This document shows positions 1-8,945 of a stretch of DNA of 64,000 bases, piece by piece. Each line of letters opens with the position of its first letter. Position 1 is the first letter of the stretch. The translations under genes and the position numbers were made by a program. This stretch comes from Streptomyces flavotricini (GTDB taxonomy: Bacteria > Actinomycetota > Actinomycetes > Streptomycetales > Streptomycetaceae), in contig NZ_JAINUL010000001.1 in NCBI RefSeq assembly GCF_020639365.1, positions 565,437 through 629,436 of the forward strand. Reading direction: 5' to 3'. Below the pieces are notes generated by a model. It ran no database searches and had not been told where the DNA came from. It was given only the letters and a program-made list of their open reading frames with translations.

Positions 1-248
1 CCGATCCGCATGCCGGTGTATCCGCCGCGTCCGCGGCGGCCCACGACGACGGCCAGGGCGTGCTCGGCCACGCGTGCCAGTTCCCCGACCGGGTGGCCGG
101 TGAGGACCTCGTGGGTGACGTGCACGTCCGGATACTTCTCGGACAGGCCTGCCGTGGCCTCGGAAAGCAGGGTGCGCTGGGCCCGCAGAGCCGCCCCCGG
201 AGGTCGGCTTCGTCGAAGGCGAAGTCCACCGCGGCGGTGGCGGACGCG
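1..248 (-). pseudogene. Universal stress protein remnant (second USP domain, truncated)
   Basis: Read on the minus strand directly after the stop of the intact USP gene, this stretch encodes the start of a second-USP-domain helix (SATAAVDFAFDEADLRG). After a frame change and a loss of about 20 residues it continues LRAQRTLLSEATAGLSEKYPDV, HEVLTGHPVGELA and VVVGRRGRGGYTGM, the ATP-binding G-2x-G-9x end of a USP fold. There is no start codon or ribosome binding site, so this is a 5'-deleted, frameshifted copy, probably a paralogue of its neighbour. It runs off the left edge, so the true C-terminus is unseen. Confidence 0.7.
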
Positions 249-1142
249 CTAGTCGCTGCCCGTCCGGGGGATGAGGAGGACGGGGCAGTGGGCGTGGTGC
301 AGCAGGCTGTGCGTGGCCCTGCCCAGGTTGGGGGCGAGTCCGAGGGGCCCTGGGACCCGGCGGCCGCCCATGACGAGCAGGTCTGCGTGCCGGGACGCCT
401 CGACCAGCACACCGGCCACGGAGACGCTCTTCTCCGCATCGGCACGCAGCTCCAGGTCGGGGAACTCGTCGTAGACCACGTCCGTGACGGCCCGCAGGGT
501 CTCTGCGTGCCCGCCGGCGATCTCGTCGATCCCGTCGAGCATGCTGACCACCTCGCCGACGGACTGGAGCACGTTCCACACGTGCAGCAGCCGGAGGGAG
601 GCCTTGTGCAGCTCGGCTTCCCGGGCCGCGTACCGGGCGATCAGGAGGTCGTGTGGGTCGCGGATCGCCGCGAGGACCGTGCCGGTCTCCTCGGTCCCTT
701 CGACGCCTCGGACGACGATGACGGGGGTCGTGGCGATGGCCGCGGTTTCCAGCCCGACCGAGCCGAGCATGAGCGAGTCGAACCCGCCCAGGCCGCGGTT
801 GCCCACCACGACCGTGCCGTGGAGCCTTCCGGCCCGGTGCAGGCTGTCGACGGCGCCCGCGCGGCTGAACTCGGTGGTCACGTTCAACCCGGGGTACTCC
901 GCCGACACGGCCTTCGCCGTGTCGTCCAGGAGCTCGAGGCCGCCCAGACGGACCCGTTCGATGGTCTCCGCCGACATGTGCAAGGCCCGGCCGTCGGTGC
1001 CGGCGCCGTACACGACGTGCAGCGGACGGTCCCGGCGTACGGCCTCCCTGGCCGCCCACAGGGCAGCGACGCGTGCCGGCTGCGAGCCGTCCACGCCGAC
1101 GGTGACCGAGCTGGTGTCCGGGGTGCGGAATGCGCTTTCCAC
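249..1142 (-). CDS. Universal stress protein, two tandem UspA domains
   Basis: About 297 aa. The GTG start at 1142 is preceded by GGGAGGAATC, so in-frame sequence further upstream is probably not translated. Domain 1 begins VTVGVDGS at about residue 12 and ends with the nucleotide-binding loop VVGNRGLGG...GSVGLETAA; domain 2 covers roughly residues 155-297 and ends MGGRRVPGPLGLAPNLGRATHSLLHHAHCPVLLIPR. Tandem USPs bind ATP in the cytoplasm and accumulate in stationary phase or hypoxia in actinobacteria. Domain 2 lacks a clean GVDGS start, suggesting ATP binding mainly by domain 1. Neighbouring PPK2 and phosphoketolase genes fit a dormancy/energy-stress set. Confidence 0.88.
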   Translation of the reverse strand: MESAFRTPDTSSVTVGVDGSQPARVAALWAAREAVRRDRPLHVVYGAGTDGRALHMSAETIERVRLGGLELLDDTAKAVSAEYPGLNVTTEFSRAGAVDSLHRAGRLHGTVVVGNRGLGGFDSLMLGSVGLETAAIATTPVIVVRGVEGTEETGTVLAAIRDPHDLLIARYAAREAELHKASLRLLHVWNVLQSVGEVVSMLDGIDEIAGGHAETLRAVTDVVYDEFPDLELRADAEKSVSVAGVLVEASRHADLLVMGGRRVPGPLGLAPNLGRATHSLLHHAHCPVLLIPRTGSD

Positions 1143-1646
1143 GATTCCTCCCAAACGAGAGGCCGATGAGGGGCACCACTCACGCTGGCACCGTCGGCGC
1201 TGTGGGAAGAGGGCCGCCCGGGGCCGCCGGCGGGGCCAAAGGTCCCCATCCTCACGGCTTGGCACTCAGGGCCCTCGCGGGCCCCCGACGACACGGACAC
1301 CACGCACGCGGCCGGGGCCCGGCAGGCAATGCCCTGGTGACGAGCAGCGCAACGCACGAAGGGAACCGCGGGCGGAACGAACCACGTGGCCGTCACCGCC
1401 CACGGCTGAAGGAGCGGAAACCGGTGAACGGCCGTGCGAGGAACGCAGAAAGGACGGAAAGAGTCCGCCCGCTTCTCGCGGATCCCGATTGTGCGGTGCA
1501 CGGCGCTCGGCCGCTTCTCCGCATCCTCTCAAGGACCCTTTCCGCACTTCCATGAAATCACCCCCGGGCGGAACCCACCAGGGCCGGCCGGACCGCTTCG
1601 GTGTCCCGGACGGCCCTACCCGCGGACAGGTCGCCCTTCGCGCGGC
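1143..1646. other. Intergenic region upstream of the USP gene
   Basis: About 500 bases without a convincing gene. It must contain the promoter of the minus-strand USP gene and holds a DevR/OsdR-like inverted repeat (listed separately). Beyond that I see only non-coding or fully eroded sequence. Confidence 0.5.
1232..1247. promoter_or_regulatory. DevR/OsdR-like inverted repeat
   Basis: GGGGCCAAAGGTCCCC, about 90 bases upstream of the USP start codon. GGGnCC-(3-4)-GGTCCC half-sites resemble the dormancy regulator boxes of actinobacteria (DosR/DevR in Mycobacterium, OsdR in Streptomyces), whose regulons include USPs. A near-identical element lies at 2755-2771 between ppk2 and the phosphoketolase gene. 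The assignment is inferred from sequence likeness and gene context only. Confidence 0.45.
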
Positions 1647-1774
1647 GACCTGCTCAAGGTCTTCCTGCGGCCGGACGAGGGCATCGGCGCCGAGATGCGC
1701 CCCGGCACGCCCCGCCGCCCGTTGACCGAAGTGCTGGAAATCCGGGAGTGGACCCCGCCGGCGTCCGTCGCGGT
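1647..1774 (+). pseudogene. Remnant of a CBS/BON-domain protein
   Basis: The plus frame reads [17 protein letters not shown], then EVLEI...PPASVAVQ. This follows the segment of Streptomyces CBS-BON proteins where the BON domain begins (DLLxVFLRxDxEIxxE...PxxVxV). No start, no CBS domains and no ribosome binding site are present, and the frame runs into the antisense 3' end of the PPK2 gene. CBS-BON proteins are common neighbours of USP and PPK genes. Short match, so moderate-to-low confidence. Confidence 0.4.
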
Positions 1775-2569
1775 TCAGTCCTTCCCGAGGGTGGCCGCAT
1801 GGTCGGGTACGGCGGTCTGCAGGTCCTTGGACGGACGCTGGTAGCCCGTGGACGGCGGCCTCGGCGGCAAGGTCAGCGACGGTGCGGCCACGTCCTCGTA
1901 GGGAATCGAAGAGAGCAAGTGGGCCATCATGTTCAGCCGCGCGCTGCGCTTGTCGTCGCTCTCGACCACGTACCAGGGGGCGTCGGCCGTGTCCGTGTGG
2001 ACGAGCATCTCGTCCTTGGCCCGCGAGTACGCCTCCCAGCGAGTGAGGGACTCCAGATCCATCGGGGAGAGTTTCCACCGGCGCAGCGGGTCCTCCGAGC
2101 GGCGCCGGAACCGCTCCTCCTGCACCGCGTCGCTGACGGAGAACCAGTACTTGCGGAGCAAGATCCCGTCCTCGACCAGCATCCGCTCGAACATCGGGCA
2201 CTGCCGCAGGAAGAGCTGGTGCTCGGCGGGTGTGCAGAAGCCCATGACGTGCTCCACTCCGGCGCGGTTGTACCAGCTGCGGTCGAAGAGGACGATCTCT
2301 CCGGCGGCGGGCAGGTGCTCGACGTACCGCTGGAAGTACCACTGGGTACGCTCCCGCCCGGTCGGTGTGGGCAGGGCTGCGATGCGCGCGACACGGGGGT
2401 TCAGGTGCTCGGCGACGCGCTTGATCGTGCCTCCCTTGCCCGCGGCGTCACGGCCCTCGAAGACGACGACCAGGCGGGCGCCTTCCGCACGCGTCCACTC
2501 CTGGACCTTGACCAGCTCCGTCTGCAGCCGCAGCAGCTCTCGCTCGTAGACCGCCCTCTTGAGACTCAT
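1775..2569 (-). CDS. ppk2: Polyphosphate kinase 2 (PPK2 family)
   Basis: About 264 aa from ATG 2569; an in-frame GTG at 2578 is possible. PPK2 transfers phosphate between inorganic polyphosphate and nucleotides in the cytoplasm. Family marks are clear: Walker [10 protein letters not shown] at about residue 42, the TQWYFQRY segment, Walker B-type [19 protein letters not shown], the KYWFSVS motif, and the characteristic tail [18 protein letters not shown]. It is a single-domain protein of usual length. The gene is divergent from phosphoketolase with a DevR-like repeat between them, consistent with joint induction under energy limitation. Confidence 0.93.
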   Translation of the reverse strand: MSLKRAVYERELLRLQTELVKVQEWTRAEGARLVVVFEGRDAAGKGGTIKRVAEHLNPRVARIAALPTPTGRERTQWYFQRYVEHLPAAGEIVLFDRSWYNRAGVEHVMGFCTPAEHQLFLRQCPMFERMLVEDGILLRKYWFSVSDAVQEERFRRRSEDPLRRWKLSPMDLESLTRWEAYSRAKDEMLVHTDTADAPWYVVESDDKRSARLNMMAHLLSSIPYEDVAAPSLTLPPRPPSTGYQRPSKDLQTAVPDHAATLGKD

Positions 2570-2754
2570 CGCCGCCACCGTCCCTTTCGCCGTCCAGTGC
2601 TGCGATCAAGTCGGGCACGGCACGCGCCCGCGCGCAAGGGTGCCCCGCGTGTCACACGGGTGTGTCGAGACGCCGGCACCGACCTCACCGTCAGCTTCAC
2701 CGCGTGCGCCTCCATCACCCACTCGCGGACTCCCGGCCGGGCGCCGTGGCACAC

Positions 2755-2771
2755 AGGGCCCAACGGTCCCT
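2755..2771. promoter_or_regulatory. DevR/OsdR-like inverted repeat between ppk2 and xfp
   Basis: AGGGCCCAACGGTCCCT lies in the divergent ppk2/xfp promoter region and shares the GGGnCC-GGTCCC layout of the element at 1232-1247. A shared dormancy regulator is inferred, not proven. Confidence 0.45.
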
Positions 2772-2875
2772 CCCCCAGGGCCGGTCATCCCCTCGCGGCG
2801 CCGACTCGGGGAGGGCAGTGTGGAGGGATCGGCTCAGTCGACGAAAATCCCGGACCGTCGCACTCAGGAGCGGGC

Positions 2876-5236
2876 ATGACCTCGTACCCCATCACGGAGC
2901 TCGACGCGCACTGGCGCGCCGCCAACTATCTGGCGGTCGGCCAGATCTACCTCATGGACAACCCCCTCCTCACCGAGCCGCTGCGGCCGGAGCACATCAA
3001 GCCGCGGCTGCTCGGCCACTGGGGCACCTCCCCCGGGCTGAACCTCGTCCACACCCACCTCAACCGCGTGATCAAGGACCGCTCGCTGGACGCCCTGTGC
3101 GTCTGGGGTCCGGGCCACGGCGGTCCCGCCGTCCTCGCCAACTCCTGGCTGGAGGGCACGTACACCGAGACCTACCCGGACATCACGCGGGACGCGACCG
3201 GCATGCGCGCGCTCTTCCGGCAGTTCTCCTTCCCCGGCGGCGTACCGAGTCACGTGGCCCCCGAGACGCCCGGCTCGGTCCATGAAGGCGGCGAGCTCGG
3301 ATACTCCCTCGCCCACGCCTACGGAGCCGCCTTCGACCACCCCGACCTGCTGGTCGCCTGCGTCATCGGTGACGGCGAGGCCGAAACGGGGCCGCTGGCC
3401 GCGTCCTGGCACTCCAACAAGTTCCTCGACCCGGTCCACGACGGCGCGGTCCTGCCGATCCTGCACCTGAACGGCTACAAGATCGCCAACCCGACGGTGC
3501 TGTCGCGCATCCCCGAGGCCGAGCTCGACTCGCTGCTGCGCGGATACGGCCACGACCCGCTCTACGTGAGCGGCAGCGACCCCGCCCTGGTCCACCGGGC
3601 CATGGCCCGCGCGATGGACGAGGCCCTGGACCGCATCGCGGCCATCCAGCGCGAGGCACGGACGGCGGGCACCGGTCCGGGCCGGGAGTACGCGCACTGG
3701 CCGGTGATCGTGCTGCGCACCCCCAAGGGCTGGACCGGACCCGCGACCGTCGACGGTGATCCGGTCGAGGGCACCTGGCGCGCCCACCAGGTGCCGCTCG
3801 CAGGAGTGCGCGAGGACCCCGGGCACCTGAAGCAGCTGGAGACCTGGCTGCGCTCGTACCGGCCGGAGGAGCTCTTCGACACCGACGGGCGGCCCTCCGA
3901 GGAGGTTCTCGCATGGGTCCCGCGGGGTGAGCGCCGCCTGGGCGCCGTCCCGTACGCGAACGGCGGCCGGCTGCTGCGGCCGCTTCCGCTGCCGGCCCTC
4001 GGTGCGTACGCCGTCCCCGTCGACAAGCCGGGCAGCAGCCTCCACGAACCGACGCGGGTCCTCGGACGCCTCCTCAGCCAGATCATGCGCGACACCGCCG
4101 AGCGGCGGGACTTCAGGGTCGTCGGTCCGGACGAGACCGCCTCGAACCGGCTGGACGACCTGTACGAAGTCACCGGCAAAGCCTGGCAGGCGCTGACCGA
4201 GGCCACGGACACGAACCTGTCGCGGGACGGCCGCGTCATGGAGATCCTGTCCGAACACGTCTGCCAGGGCTGGCTGGAGGGGTACCTCCTCACCGGCCGC
4301 CACGGATTCTTCTCCACCTACGAGGCCTTCGCCCACATCGTCGACTCCATGGTCGGCCAGCACATCAAGTGGCTGAAGACCTCGCGCGAGCTGTCCTGGC
4401 GGGCACCGATCGCCTCCCTCAACTACCTTCTCACCTCGCACGTCTGGCGCCAGGACAACAACGGCTTCTCCCACCAGGACCCGGGCTTCGTCGACCACGT
4501 GCTCAACAAGTGCCCCGAGGTCGTACGGGTCTACCTGCCGCCGGACGCCAACACCCTCCTCGCCGTGGCCGATCACGCCCTGCGCAGCCGCGACCAGGTC
4601 AATGTCATCGTCGCCGGGAAGCAGCCCTCCTTCGACTGGCTGTCCGTCGACGAGGCCCGGGCCCACGTCGCGCGGGGCGCCGGCATCTGGGAGTGGGCGG
4701 GGACCGACCACGGCTCCCGCGATCCCGACGTCGTCCTCGCCTGCGCCGGGGACGTGCCCACCACGGAGGTCCTCGCCGCCACGGCCCTCCTGCGCGAGCA
4801 CCTCCCCGAACTGGCCGTCCGGGTCGTCAACGTGGTCGACATCGCCCGGCTGATGCCCCACGAGGAACACCCGCACGGCATGACGGACACGGAGTACGAC
4901 GCCCTGTTCACCACCGACAAGCCGGTGATCTTCGCTTACCACGGCTATCCATGGCTGATCCACCGCCTCGCCTACCGCCGCACCGGCCACTCCCAGCTGC
5001 ACGTACGCGGGTACAAGGAGTCCGGCACGACGACCACCCCCTTCGACATGGTCGTGCGCAACGACCTCGACCGGTACCGGCTCGTCATGGACGTCATCGA
5101 CCGCGTCCCGGGCCTGGCCGGCCCCGCCGAGGGACTGCGCCAGGCCATGGCCGACCAGCGCATCCGCCACCACGGCTGGATCCGCGAGCACGGCACCGAC
5201 CTGCCGGAGGTCGCGGACTGGTCCTGGCCGTACTGA
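2876..5236 (+). CDS. xfp: Phosphoketolase (xylulose 5-P / fructose 6-P)
   Basis: 786 aa, ATG 2876 with AGGAG seven bases upstream. This thiamine-diphosphate enzyme cleaves xylulose 5-phosphate (and fructose 6-phosphate) with phosphate to acetyl-phosphate plus glyceraldehyde 3-phosphate or erythrose 4-phosphate. Family features in order: [17 protein letters not shown], the ThDP/Mg motif [27 protein letters not shown], the SNRLD region, the [13 protein letters not shown] loop, and the C-terminal [13 protein letters not shown]...[14 protein letters not shown]. Length matches the family (about 790 aa). Acetyl-phosphate and polyphosphate both bear on energy storage, fitting ppk2 next door. Confidence 0.96.
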   Translation: MTSYPITELDAHWRAANYLAVGQIYLMDNPLLTEPLRPEHIKPRLLGHWGTSPGLNLVHTHLNRVIKDRSLDALCVWGPGHGGPAVLANSWLEGTYTETYPDITRDATGMRALFRQFSFPGGVPSHVAPETPGSVHEGGELGYSLAHAYGAAFDHPDLLVACVIGDGEAETGPLAASWHSNKFLDPVHDGAVLPILHLNGYKIANPTVLSRIPEAELDSLLRGYGHDPLYVSGSDPALVHRAMARAMDEALDRIAAIQREARTAGTGPGREYAHWPVIVLRTPKGWTGPATVDGDPVEGTWRAHQVPLAGVREDPGHLKQLETWLRSYRPEELFDTDGRPSEEVLAWVPRGERRLGAVPYANGGRLLRPLPLPALGAYAVPVDKPGSSLHEPTRVLGRLLSQIMRDTAERRDFRVVGPDETASNRLDDLYEVTGKAWQALTEATDTNLSRDGRVMEILSEHVCQGWLEGYLLTGRHGFFSTYEAFAHIVDSMVGQHIKWLKTSRELSWRAPIASLNYLLTSHVWRQDNNGFSHQDPGFVDHVLNKCPEVVRVYLPPDANTLLAVADHALRSRDQVNVIVAGKQPSFDWLSVDEARAHVARGAGIWEWAGTDHGSRDPDVVLACAGDVPTTEVLAATALLREHLPELAVRVVNVVDIARLMPHEEHPHGMTDTEYDALFTTDKPVIFAYHGYPWLIHRLAYRRTGHSQLHVRGYKESGTTTTPFDMVVRNDLDRYRLVMDVIDRVPGLAGPAEGLRQAMADQRIRHHGWIREHGTDLPEVADWSWPY

Positions 5237-5680
5237 GCCCACCGGCGACGTGGCGGCGGTGGCAGCGGCGGTCTCAGCCGTCCCCGGCTACCTGGCTCAC
5301 GGCGGGTGCTCCCCGGTCCCGTGGTGCGGGTCTGATGCCACTGTCACGCGGCCGACGGCTGGTCCGCCTGGGCCGGACGGACCCTACGGGGACCGTCCGG
5401 TCCTCCCCGCAGGACGACCAGGCAGTGCCCTCGCCCCCACTCCGGCCCGGTGCTCGACGAGATGCCGTGCGGCCAGGGGCCCGGCAGCGGTCGACTCCCG
5501 CGTTCCTGACGTCGCCGTCGAGTACGGACTCGGTCCCGATCCTGCCGCTCCGGCCGTACGCTCTTCCCCGGGCTTCGCCTGCCGCCGGACCTGCCGCTGA
5601 CCGCGGGGAACGCGTTGCGCGGAGTTTCGATCTTTGTCGGTGGGATCGGCCCGACGGGCCGGGTTGTGGGGAGAGCAGTC
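5237..5680. other. Intergenic region, no gene recognised
   Basis: About 440 bases between phosphoketolase and the secreted endonuclease-fold gene. Short frames on both strands have no recognisable motif and weak codon bias. The last 50 bases, with GGGGAGAG before ATG 5681, carry the leader of the next gene. Confidence 0.5.
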
Positions 5681-6613
5681 ATGCGCAAGTTCTTGGGGGC
5701 CGCGGCGGGGGCCGCGGCGGGGGCCGCGCTGGTGGTGCTCGGGGTGGGGCCCGGGGCGAGCGTGGCCGCGACCCCGCCGGCCGGGACCAACCTGCAGGTG
5801 CTGAGCTGGAACATGTGCGACGTCGTGCGGTGGGGCGGATGCGCGGAGCGGCAGACCGACGCCAAGGTCGCACTGCTGAAGCAGCAGGTCCAACAGCGGT
5901 ACGTGCAGGCCATGCTGCTGCAGGAGGTCTGCCAGAGCACCTTGCGGAAGCTGACCGCCGAGCTCGGCCCGGCGTGGAGCGTCAGCTTCCAGCCGTACCA
6001 CTGGTCGCAGAGGGGTGTCATCACCACGGTCAGCCCGTGCGAGACCAAGCCGGGCACCAGCGAGCCGCTGGACCCGAACGACGACGTCGGCACCGCCATC
6101 GTGGTCAAGGCGGGCCTGTCGGCCCCGCTCAAGTACCCGGTGGTGCAGCCGAGTACGGCGCTGGTCCCGCCCTTCCACTGTGCGACCGCCGACTACTTCG
6201 AGGTCCGGCTGTGCGCCGTGCACAGCCCGCGCGAGCTGAGCGAGGAGGACCCCGACTATCCCGGCCTCGACTACCGCGACGACTACCAGCTCGCGGTCTC
6301 CGACATCGTCGAGGACTCCCCCAAGGTGGTGTTCGGCGGCGACTTCAACACCCTGCCGCCCGACGCCGGCGCGAAGTACGCCAAGGTGTGGAAGCCCGCG
6401 GACCTGTACTCCGCGTTCAAGGAGTGCGACCAGAAGAACTTCCCGGGCCGCACCGGCACCGCCACTCATTCCAGCAACACCAAGCTCGACTACCTCTTCA
6501 GCAACCTGAAGCCGCGGTCCTGCTTCGTCGAGCCGACGGCCCCGGAGGGCCAGAAGAACCTCTCCGACCACCGGTTCCTCGTCTACAGCGTGGAAGTCGC
6601 GCCCTCCGCGTGA
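5681..6613 (+). CDS. Secreted endonuclease/exonuclease/phosphatase family protein
   Basis: 310 aa, ATG 5681 after GGGGAGAG. Residues 1-25 form a Sec-type signal peptide (MRKF then a long Ala/Gly/Val core ending VAA). The mature part has the EEP fold marks: metal-binding LSWNMC, LLQEVC (catalytic Glu), GGDFNTLP, and the terminal SDHRFLVYSV catalytic Asp-His pair. Six or more cysteines (CDV, GGC, EVC, SPC, HC, LC, EC, SC) suggest disulfides in an exported enzyme. Substrate (DNA, phospholipid or phosphoester) cannot be told from sequence. Probably monocistronic. Confidence 0.85.
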   Translation: MRKFLGAAAGAAAGAALVVLGVGPGASVAATPPAGTNLQVLSWNMCDVVRWGGCAERQTDAKVALLKQQVQQRYVQAMLLQEVCQSTLRKLTAELGPAWSVSFQPYHWSQRGVITTVSPCETKPGTSEPLDPNDDVGTAIVVKAGLSAPLKYPVVQPSTALVPPFHCATADYFEVRLCAVHSPRELSEEDPDYPGLDYRDDYQLAVSDIVEDSPKVVFGGDFNTLPPDAGAKYAKVWKPADLYSAFKECDQKNFPGRTGTATHSSNTKLDYLFSNLKPRSCFVEPTAPEGQKNLSDHRFLVYSVEVAPSA

Positions 6614-7005
6614 GATCGGGTGCGGGATCGCGGCCGGGCCAGCAACGGCCCGGCCGCGATCCCGCACCTCCGGGAACAGGCTCCGGCCTCTCCTTGTCCG
6701 GCCTTGCGGTCCATGTCGCCGAGCGCGTAGTGGCGCATCGTCTCGGGGATGGCCAGGTCGGCCGCCAGGGCAGCGGCCCGGTCGTCCTCCGTCCGGTCGC
6801 CCATGAAGGCGTCCACCGCGGCGAGGCAGCGGCCGGTCGGGTCGGGGCGGCCGTTCAGCTCGTCGATGGCGCCGCGGACCTCGGCGGGCAGGAGCTCCGG
6901 TGTCGGCCAGGCGTGCGGTTCACCGAAGGTCCACGAGGCCAGGTGATTTCCGATGGGTCCTACGTGGCGCGCGGTGCGGATTCCCGCGGGACCGGCGGGT
7001 GGCAC
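6583..7005 (-). CDS. Hypothetical protein, possible gene remnant
   Basis: A minus-strand frame just downstream of, and overlapping by 46 bases, the MarR gene. Its middle part looks protein-like: LASWTFGEPHAWPTPELLPA, AIDELNGRPDP, DRTEDDRAAALAADL, ETMRHYALGDMDRKA. The last 35 residues are Arg/Ser-rich run-through into the tail of the opposite-strand endonuclease gene, so the original stop may have been lost by frameshift. Only GTG 7005 is available as a start and it has no good ribosome binding site. No family recognised. Confidence 0.4.
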   Translation of the reverse strand: MPPAGPAGIRTARHVGPIGNHLASWTFGEPHAWPTPELLPAEVRGAIDELNGRPDPTGRCLAAVDAFMGDRTEDDRAAALAADLAIPETMRHYALGDMDRKAGQGEAGACSRRCGIAAGPLLARPRSRTRSHAEGATSTL

Positions 7006-7466
7006 GCGGCGCGGCCGTCGTCCTCCTCCGTGCGCGGCCAGTACCGCCCTTCGAGGGCCTCGGCGCTGCGGTTGAGCCGGACCAGGACGTCCTCCAGCTC
7101 TCGCACCTCCTCAGGGGACCAGTTGGCGACGACCCTGGCCAGGCAGGACTGATTGACCTCGCGGTCTGCGGCGAGCCGGCGCCCGCCTTCGGCGGTGATG
7201 CGCAGCTTGCGGGCCATGCCGCCGTCCGGGTCCGCGACGCGCTCGGCCAGGCCGCAGCGCAGCAGTGCGGCGGTCTGCCGGTTCACGGTCGAGGTGTCGA
7301 GCCCGAAGGCCTCCGCCAACTGTCCGATGGACATGGGGCCTTGCGTGTCGATCCGGCTGAGCAGCAGGTACGCCGACCGCTCCAGGCGCTCGGGGTCGCG
7401 CTCACGCCGGGCAAGCACCTGGTGCCGCGAGAGCAGCATCAGCTCCCGCTCCAGTTTCTCCAACAC
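6960..7466 (-). CDS. MarR-family transcriptional regulator
   Basis: 168 aa from GTG 7466, with AAGGAGCGGGAGG upstream. The winged helix-turn-helix is clear: LERSAYLLLSRID, SIGQLAEAFGLDTSTVNRQTAALLRCGLAERVADPDGGMARKLRITAEG. MarR proteins are dimeric repressors released by small phenolic or electrophilic ligands. The gene is divergent from an old-yellow-enzyme oxidoreductase, with a long palindrome between them, so it most likely represses that gene and itself. Confidence 0.9.
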   Translation of the reverse strand: MLEKLERELMLLSRHQVLARRERDPERLERSAYLLLSRIDTQGPMSIGQLAEAFGLDTSTVNRQTAALLRCGLAERVADPDGGMARKLRITAEGGRRLAADREVNQSCLARVVANWSPEEVRELEDVLVRLNRSAEALEGRYWPRTEEDDGRAACHPPVPRESAPRAT

Positions 7467-7534
7467 TGCGCCTCCCGCTCCTTCCGGCGCTCCATTATTG
7501 CGGACGCCCCGCGCGGGGGCCGGTCGCGGCAATA

Positions 7535-7563
7535 TGCATGATACATAGCATGTGTATTATGCA
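7535..7563. promoter_or_regulatory. Palindromic operator between MarR and OYE genes
   Basis: A 29-base inverted repeat with outer arms TGCATnATACA and TGTATnATGCA around a 7-base centre. It is AT-rich against the local background and sits midway between the divergent starts at 7466 and 7612. A MarR dimer site controlling both genes is the natural reading. Confidence 0.7.
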
Positions 7564-7611
7564 CTTCTCGTTGTCACCGCGACGAGCCACGCCTCAACCC
7601 GGAGGACCCGC

Positions 7612-8742
7612 ATGACCCTCACCACGTCCACCGCCTCCCGCGCGGCCGAGATCCTGTCACGGCCCGTCACGCTGAACGGCCTGACCGTCCCCAACCGCAT
7701 CGCGATGGCTCCGATGACGCGGATGTTCTCCCCCGGCGGCGTGCCCGGCGAGGACGTGCGGGCGTACTACGCCAGCCGGGCCGCCGCGGGCGTGGGCCTG
7801 ATCGTCACCGAGGGCACCTACGTCGGCCACGAGTCCGCCGGGCAGAGCGACCGGGTGCCGCGGTTCCACGGCGAGGACCAGCTGGCGGGGTGGGCGAAGG
7901 TCGCCGCGGCCGTGCACGAGGCGGGCGGCACGATCGTGCCCCAGCTGTGGCACATAGGCATGGTGCGCAAGCAGGGCGAGGCACCGTACGCCGACGCGCC
8001 CGCCGTCGGCCCCTCCGGCATCCGCGTCGACGGCACCGAGGGGACCGGCAGGGCGATGACCCGGGCCGATCTCGACGAGGTCATCGGCGCGTTCGCCGAC
8101 GCCGCCGCGCAGGCCGAGCGGATCGGTTTCGACGGCGTCGAACTGCACGGCGCCCACGGCTACCTGCTCGACCAGTTCCTGTGGGAGCGGACCAACCGCC
8201 GCACCGACGACTACGGCGGCGACGCGGTGGCCCGCACCAAGTTCGCCGCGGAGATCGTGGCCGCGGTGCGCGAGCGCGTCGCGGCCGACTTCCCGGTGAT
8301 CTTCCGCTACTCGCAGTGGAAGCAGGAGGCCTACGACGCCCGGCTCGCACAGACCCCGGAAGAGCTGGAGGCGATCCTGAGCCCGCTGGCGGCGGCGGGC
8401 GTCGACGCGTTCCACGCCTCCACCCGGCGCTACTGGCTCCCGGAGTTCGAGGGCTCGGACCTGAACCTGGCGGGCTGGACCAAGAAGCTCACCGGCCGGC
8501 CGGCCATCACCGTCGGCTCGGTCGGCCTCGACGGCGACTTCATCCGCGCCTTCGCCGGCGAGGGTGCGGCGCTCGGCGACATCGACAACCTCCTGGACCG
8601 CATGGAACGCGACGAGTTCGACATGGTCGCCGTCGGCCGCGCGCTGCTCCAGGACCCGCAGTGGGCGGCGAAGGTCCTGGGCAACCGCTTCGACGAGCTG
8701 GAGCCGTACGACCCGGCGGCGCTCAAGTCGCTCAGCCGGTAG
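7612..8742 (+). CDS. NADH:flavin oxidoreductase (old yellow enzyme family)
   Basis: 376 aa, ATG 7612 with GGAGGA eight bases upstream. FMN-dependent ene-reductase fold: TVPNRIAMAPMTRMFSPGGVP at the N-terminus, VPQLWHIGMV, GFDGVELHGAHGYLLDQFLWERTNRRTDDYGG (substrate/FMN barrel), the GVDAFHAS strand, and VAVGRALLQDPQW at the phosphate end. Such enzymes reduce activated C=C bonds or nitro groups using NAD(P)H, often in detoxification. The divergent MarR gene and operator suggest induction by an electrophile. Confidence 0.92.
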   Translation: MTLTTSTASRAAEILSRPVTLNGLTVPNRIAMAPMTRMFSPGGVPGEDVRAYYASRAAAGVGLIVTEGTYVGHESAGQSDRVPRFHGEDQLAGWAKVAAAVHEAGGTIVPQLWHIGMVRKQGEAPYADAPAVGPSGIRVDGTEGTGRAMTRADLDEVIGAFADAAAQAERIGFDGVELHGAHGYLLDQFLWERTNRRTDDYGGDAVARTKFAAEIVAAVRERVAADFPVIFRYSQWKQEAYDARLAQTPEELEAILSPLAAAGVDAFHASTRRYWLPEFEGSDLNLAGWTKKLTGRPAITVGSVGLDGDFIRAFAGEGAALGDIDNLLDRMERDEFDMVAVGRALLQDPQWAAKVLGNRFDELEPYDPAALKSLSR

Positions 8743-8811
8743 CCGGTAGCCGCCGGCCGGCCCGACGCACATGGCGGCGGACCGGCCGTGCCGACGGCGG
8801 CGTCGCGTCAG

Positions 8812-8945
8812 GCCGGGGTCGACGGTGATGACGCGGTTCGGGTCCGTCGTGTCGTGGACCGCGTACCGGGCGGAGATCGTCGCGCTCGTGATCGAGGTCG
8901 CGCAGAAGAAGGAGCCCTCCAGCTTCACCGGGATCCCGTCGGTCA
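8812..8945 (-). pseudogene. Unidentified coding-like fragment downstream of rph
   Basis: The minus frame reads ...DGIPVKLEGSFFCATS, SATISARYAVHDTTDPNRV, ITVDPGLT with strict G/C at third positions, then lapses into Arg-rich sequence. It lies immediately after the rph stop in a different frame and has no ribosome binding site, so it looks like the middle of a lost gene. Family not recognised. Confidence 0.35.

Noticed and set aside
1775..1844. Extension of the BON remnant (frame [15 protein letters not shown] resembles BON 'GVVTLSG')
   Set aside because: These bases encode the conserved PPK2 C-terminus ([10 protein letters not shown]) on the other strand, so the likeness is probably chance; the remnant was ended at 1774.
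1601..5236. A 1211-codon plus-strand open frame reaching far upstream of phosphoketolase
   Set aside because: The region before 2876 is antisense to PPK2 and has poor codon use; homology, ribosome binding site and length all place the real start at 2876.
2864..5242. A 792-codon minus-strand open frame opposite phosphoketolase
   Set aside because: High-GC antisense shadow: Val/Gly/Arg/Asp-rich translation, no motif, no ribosome binding site, and the plus strand encodes a complete conserved enzyme.
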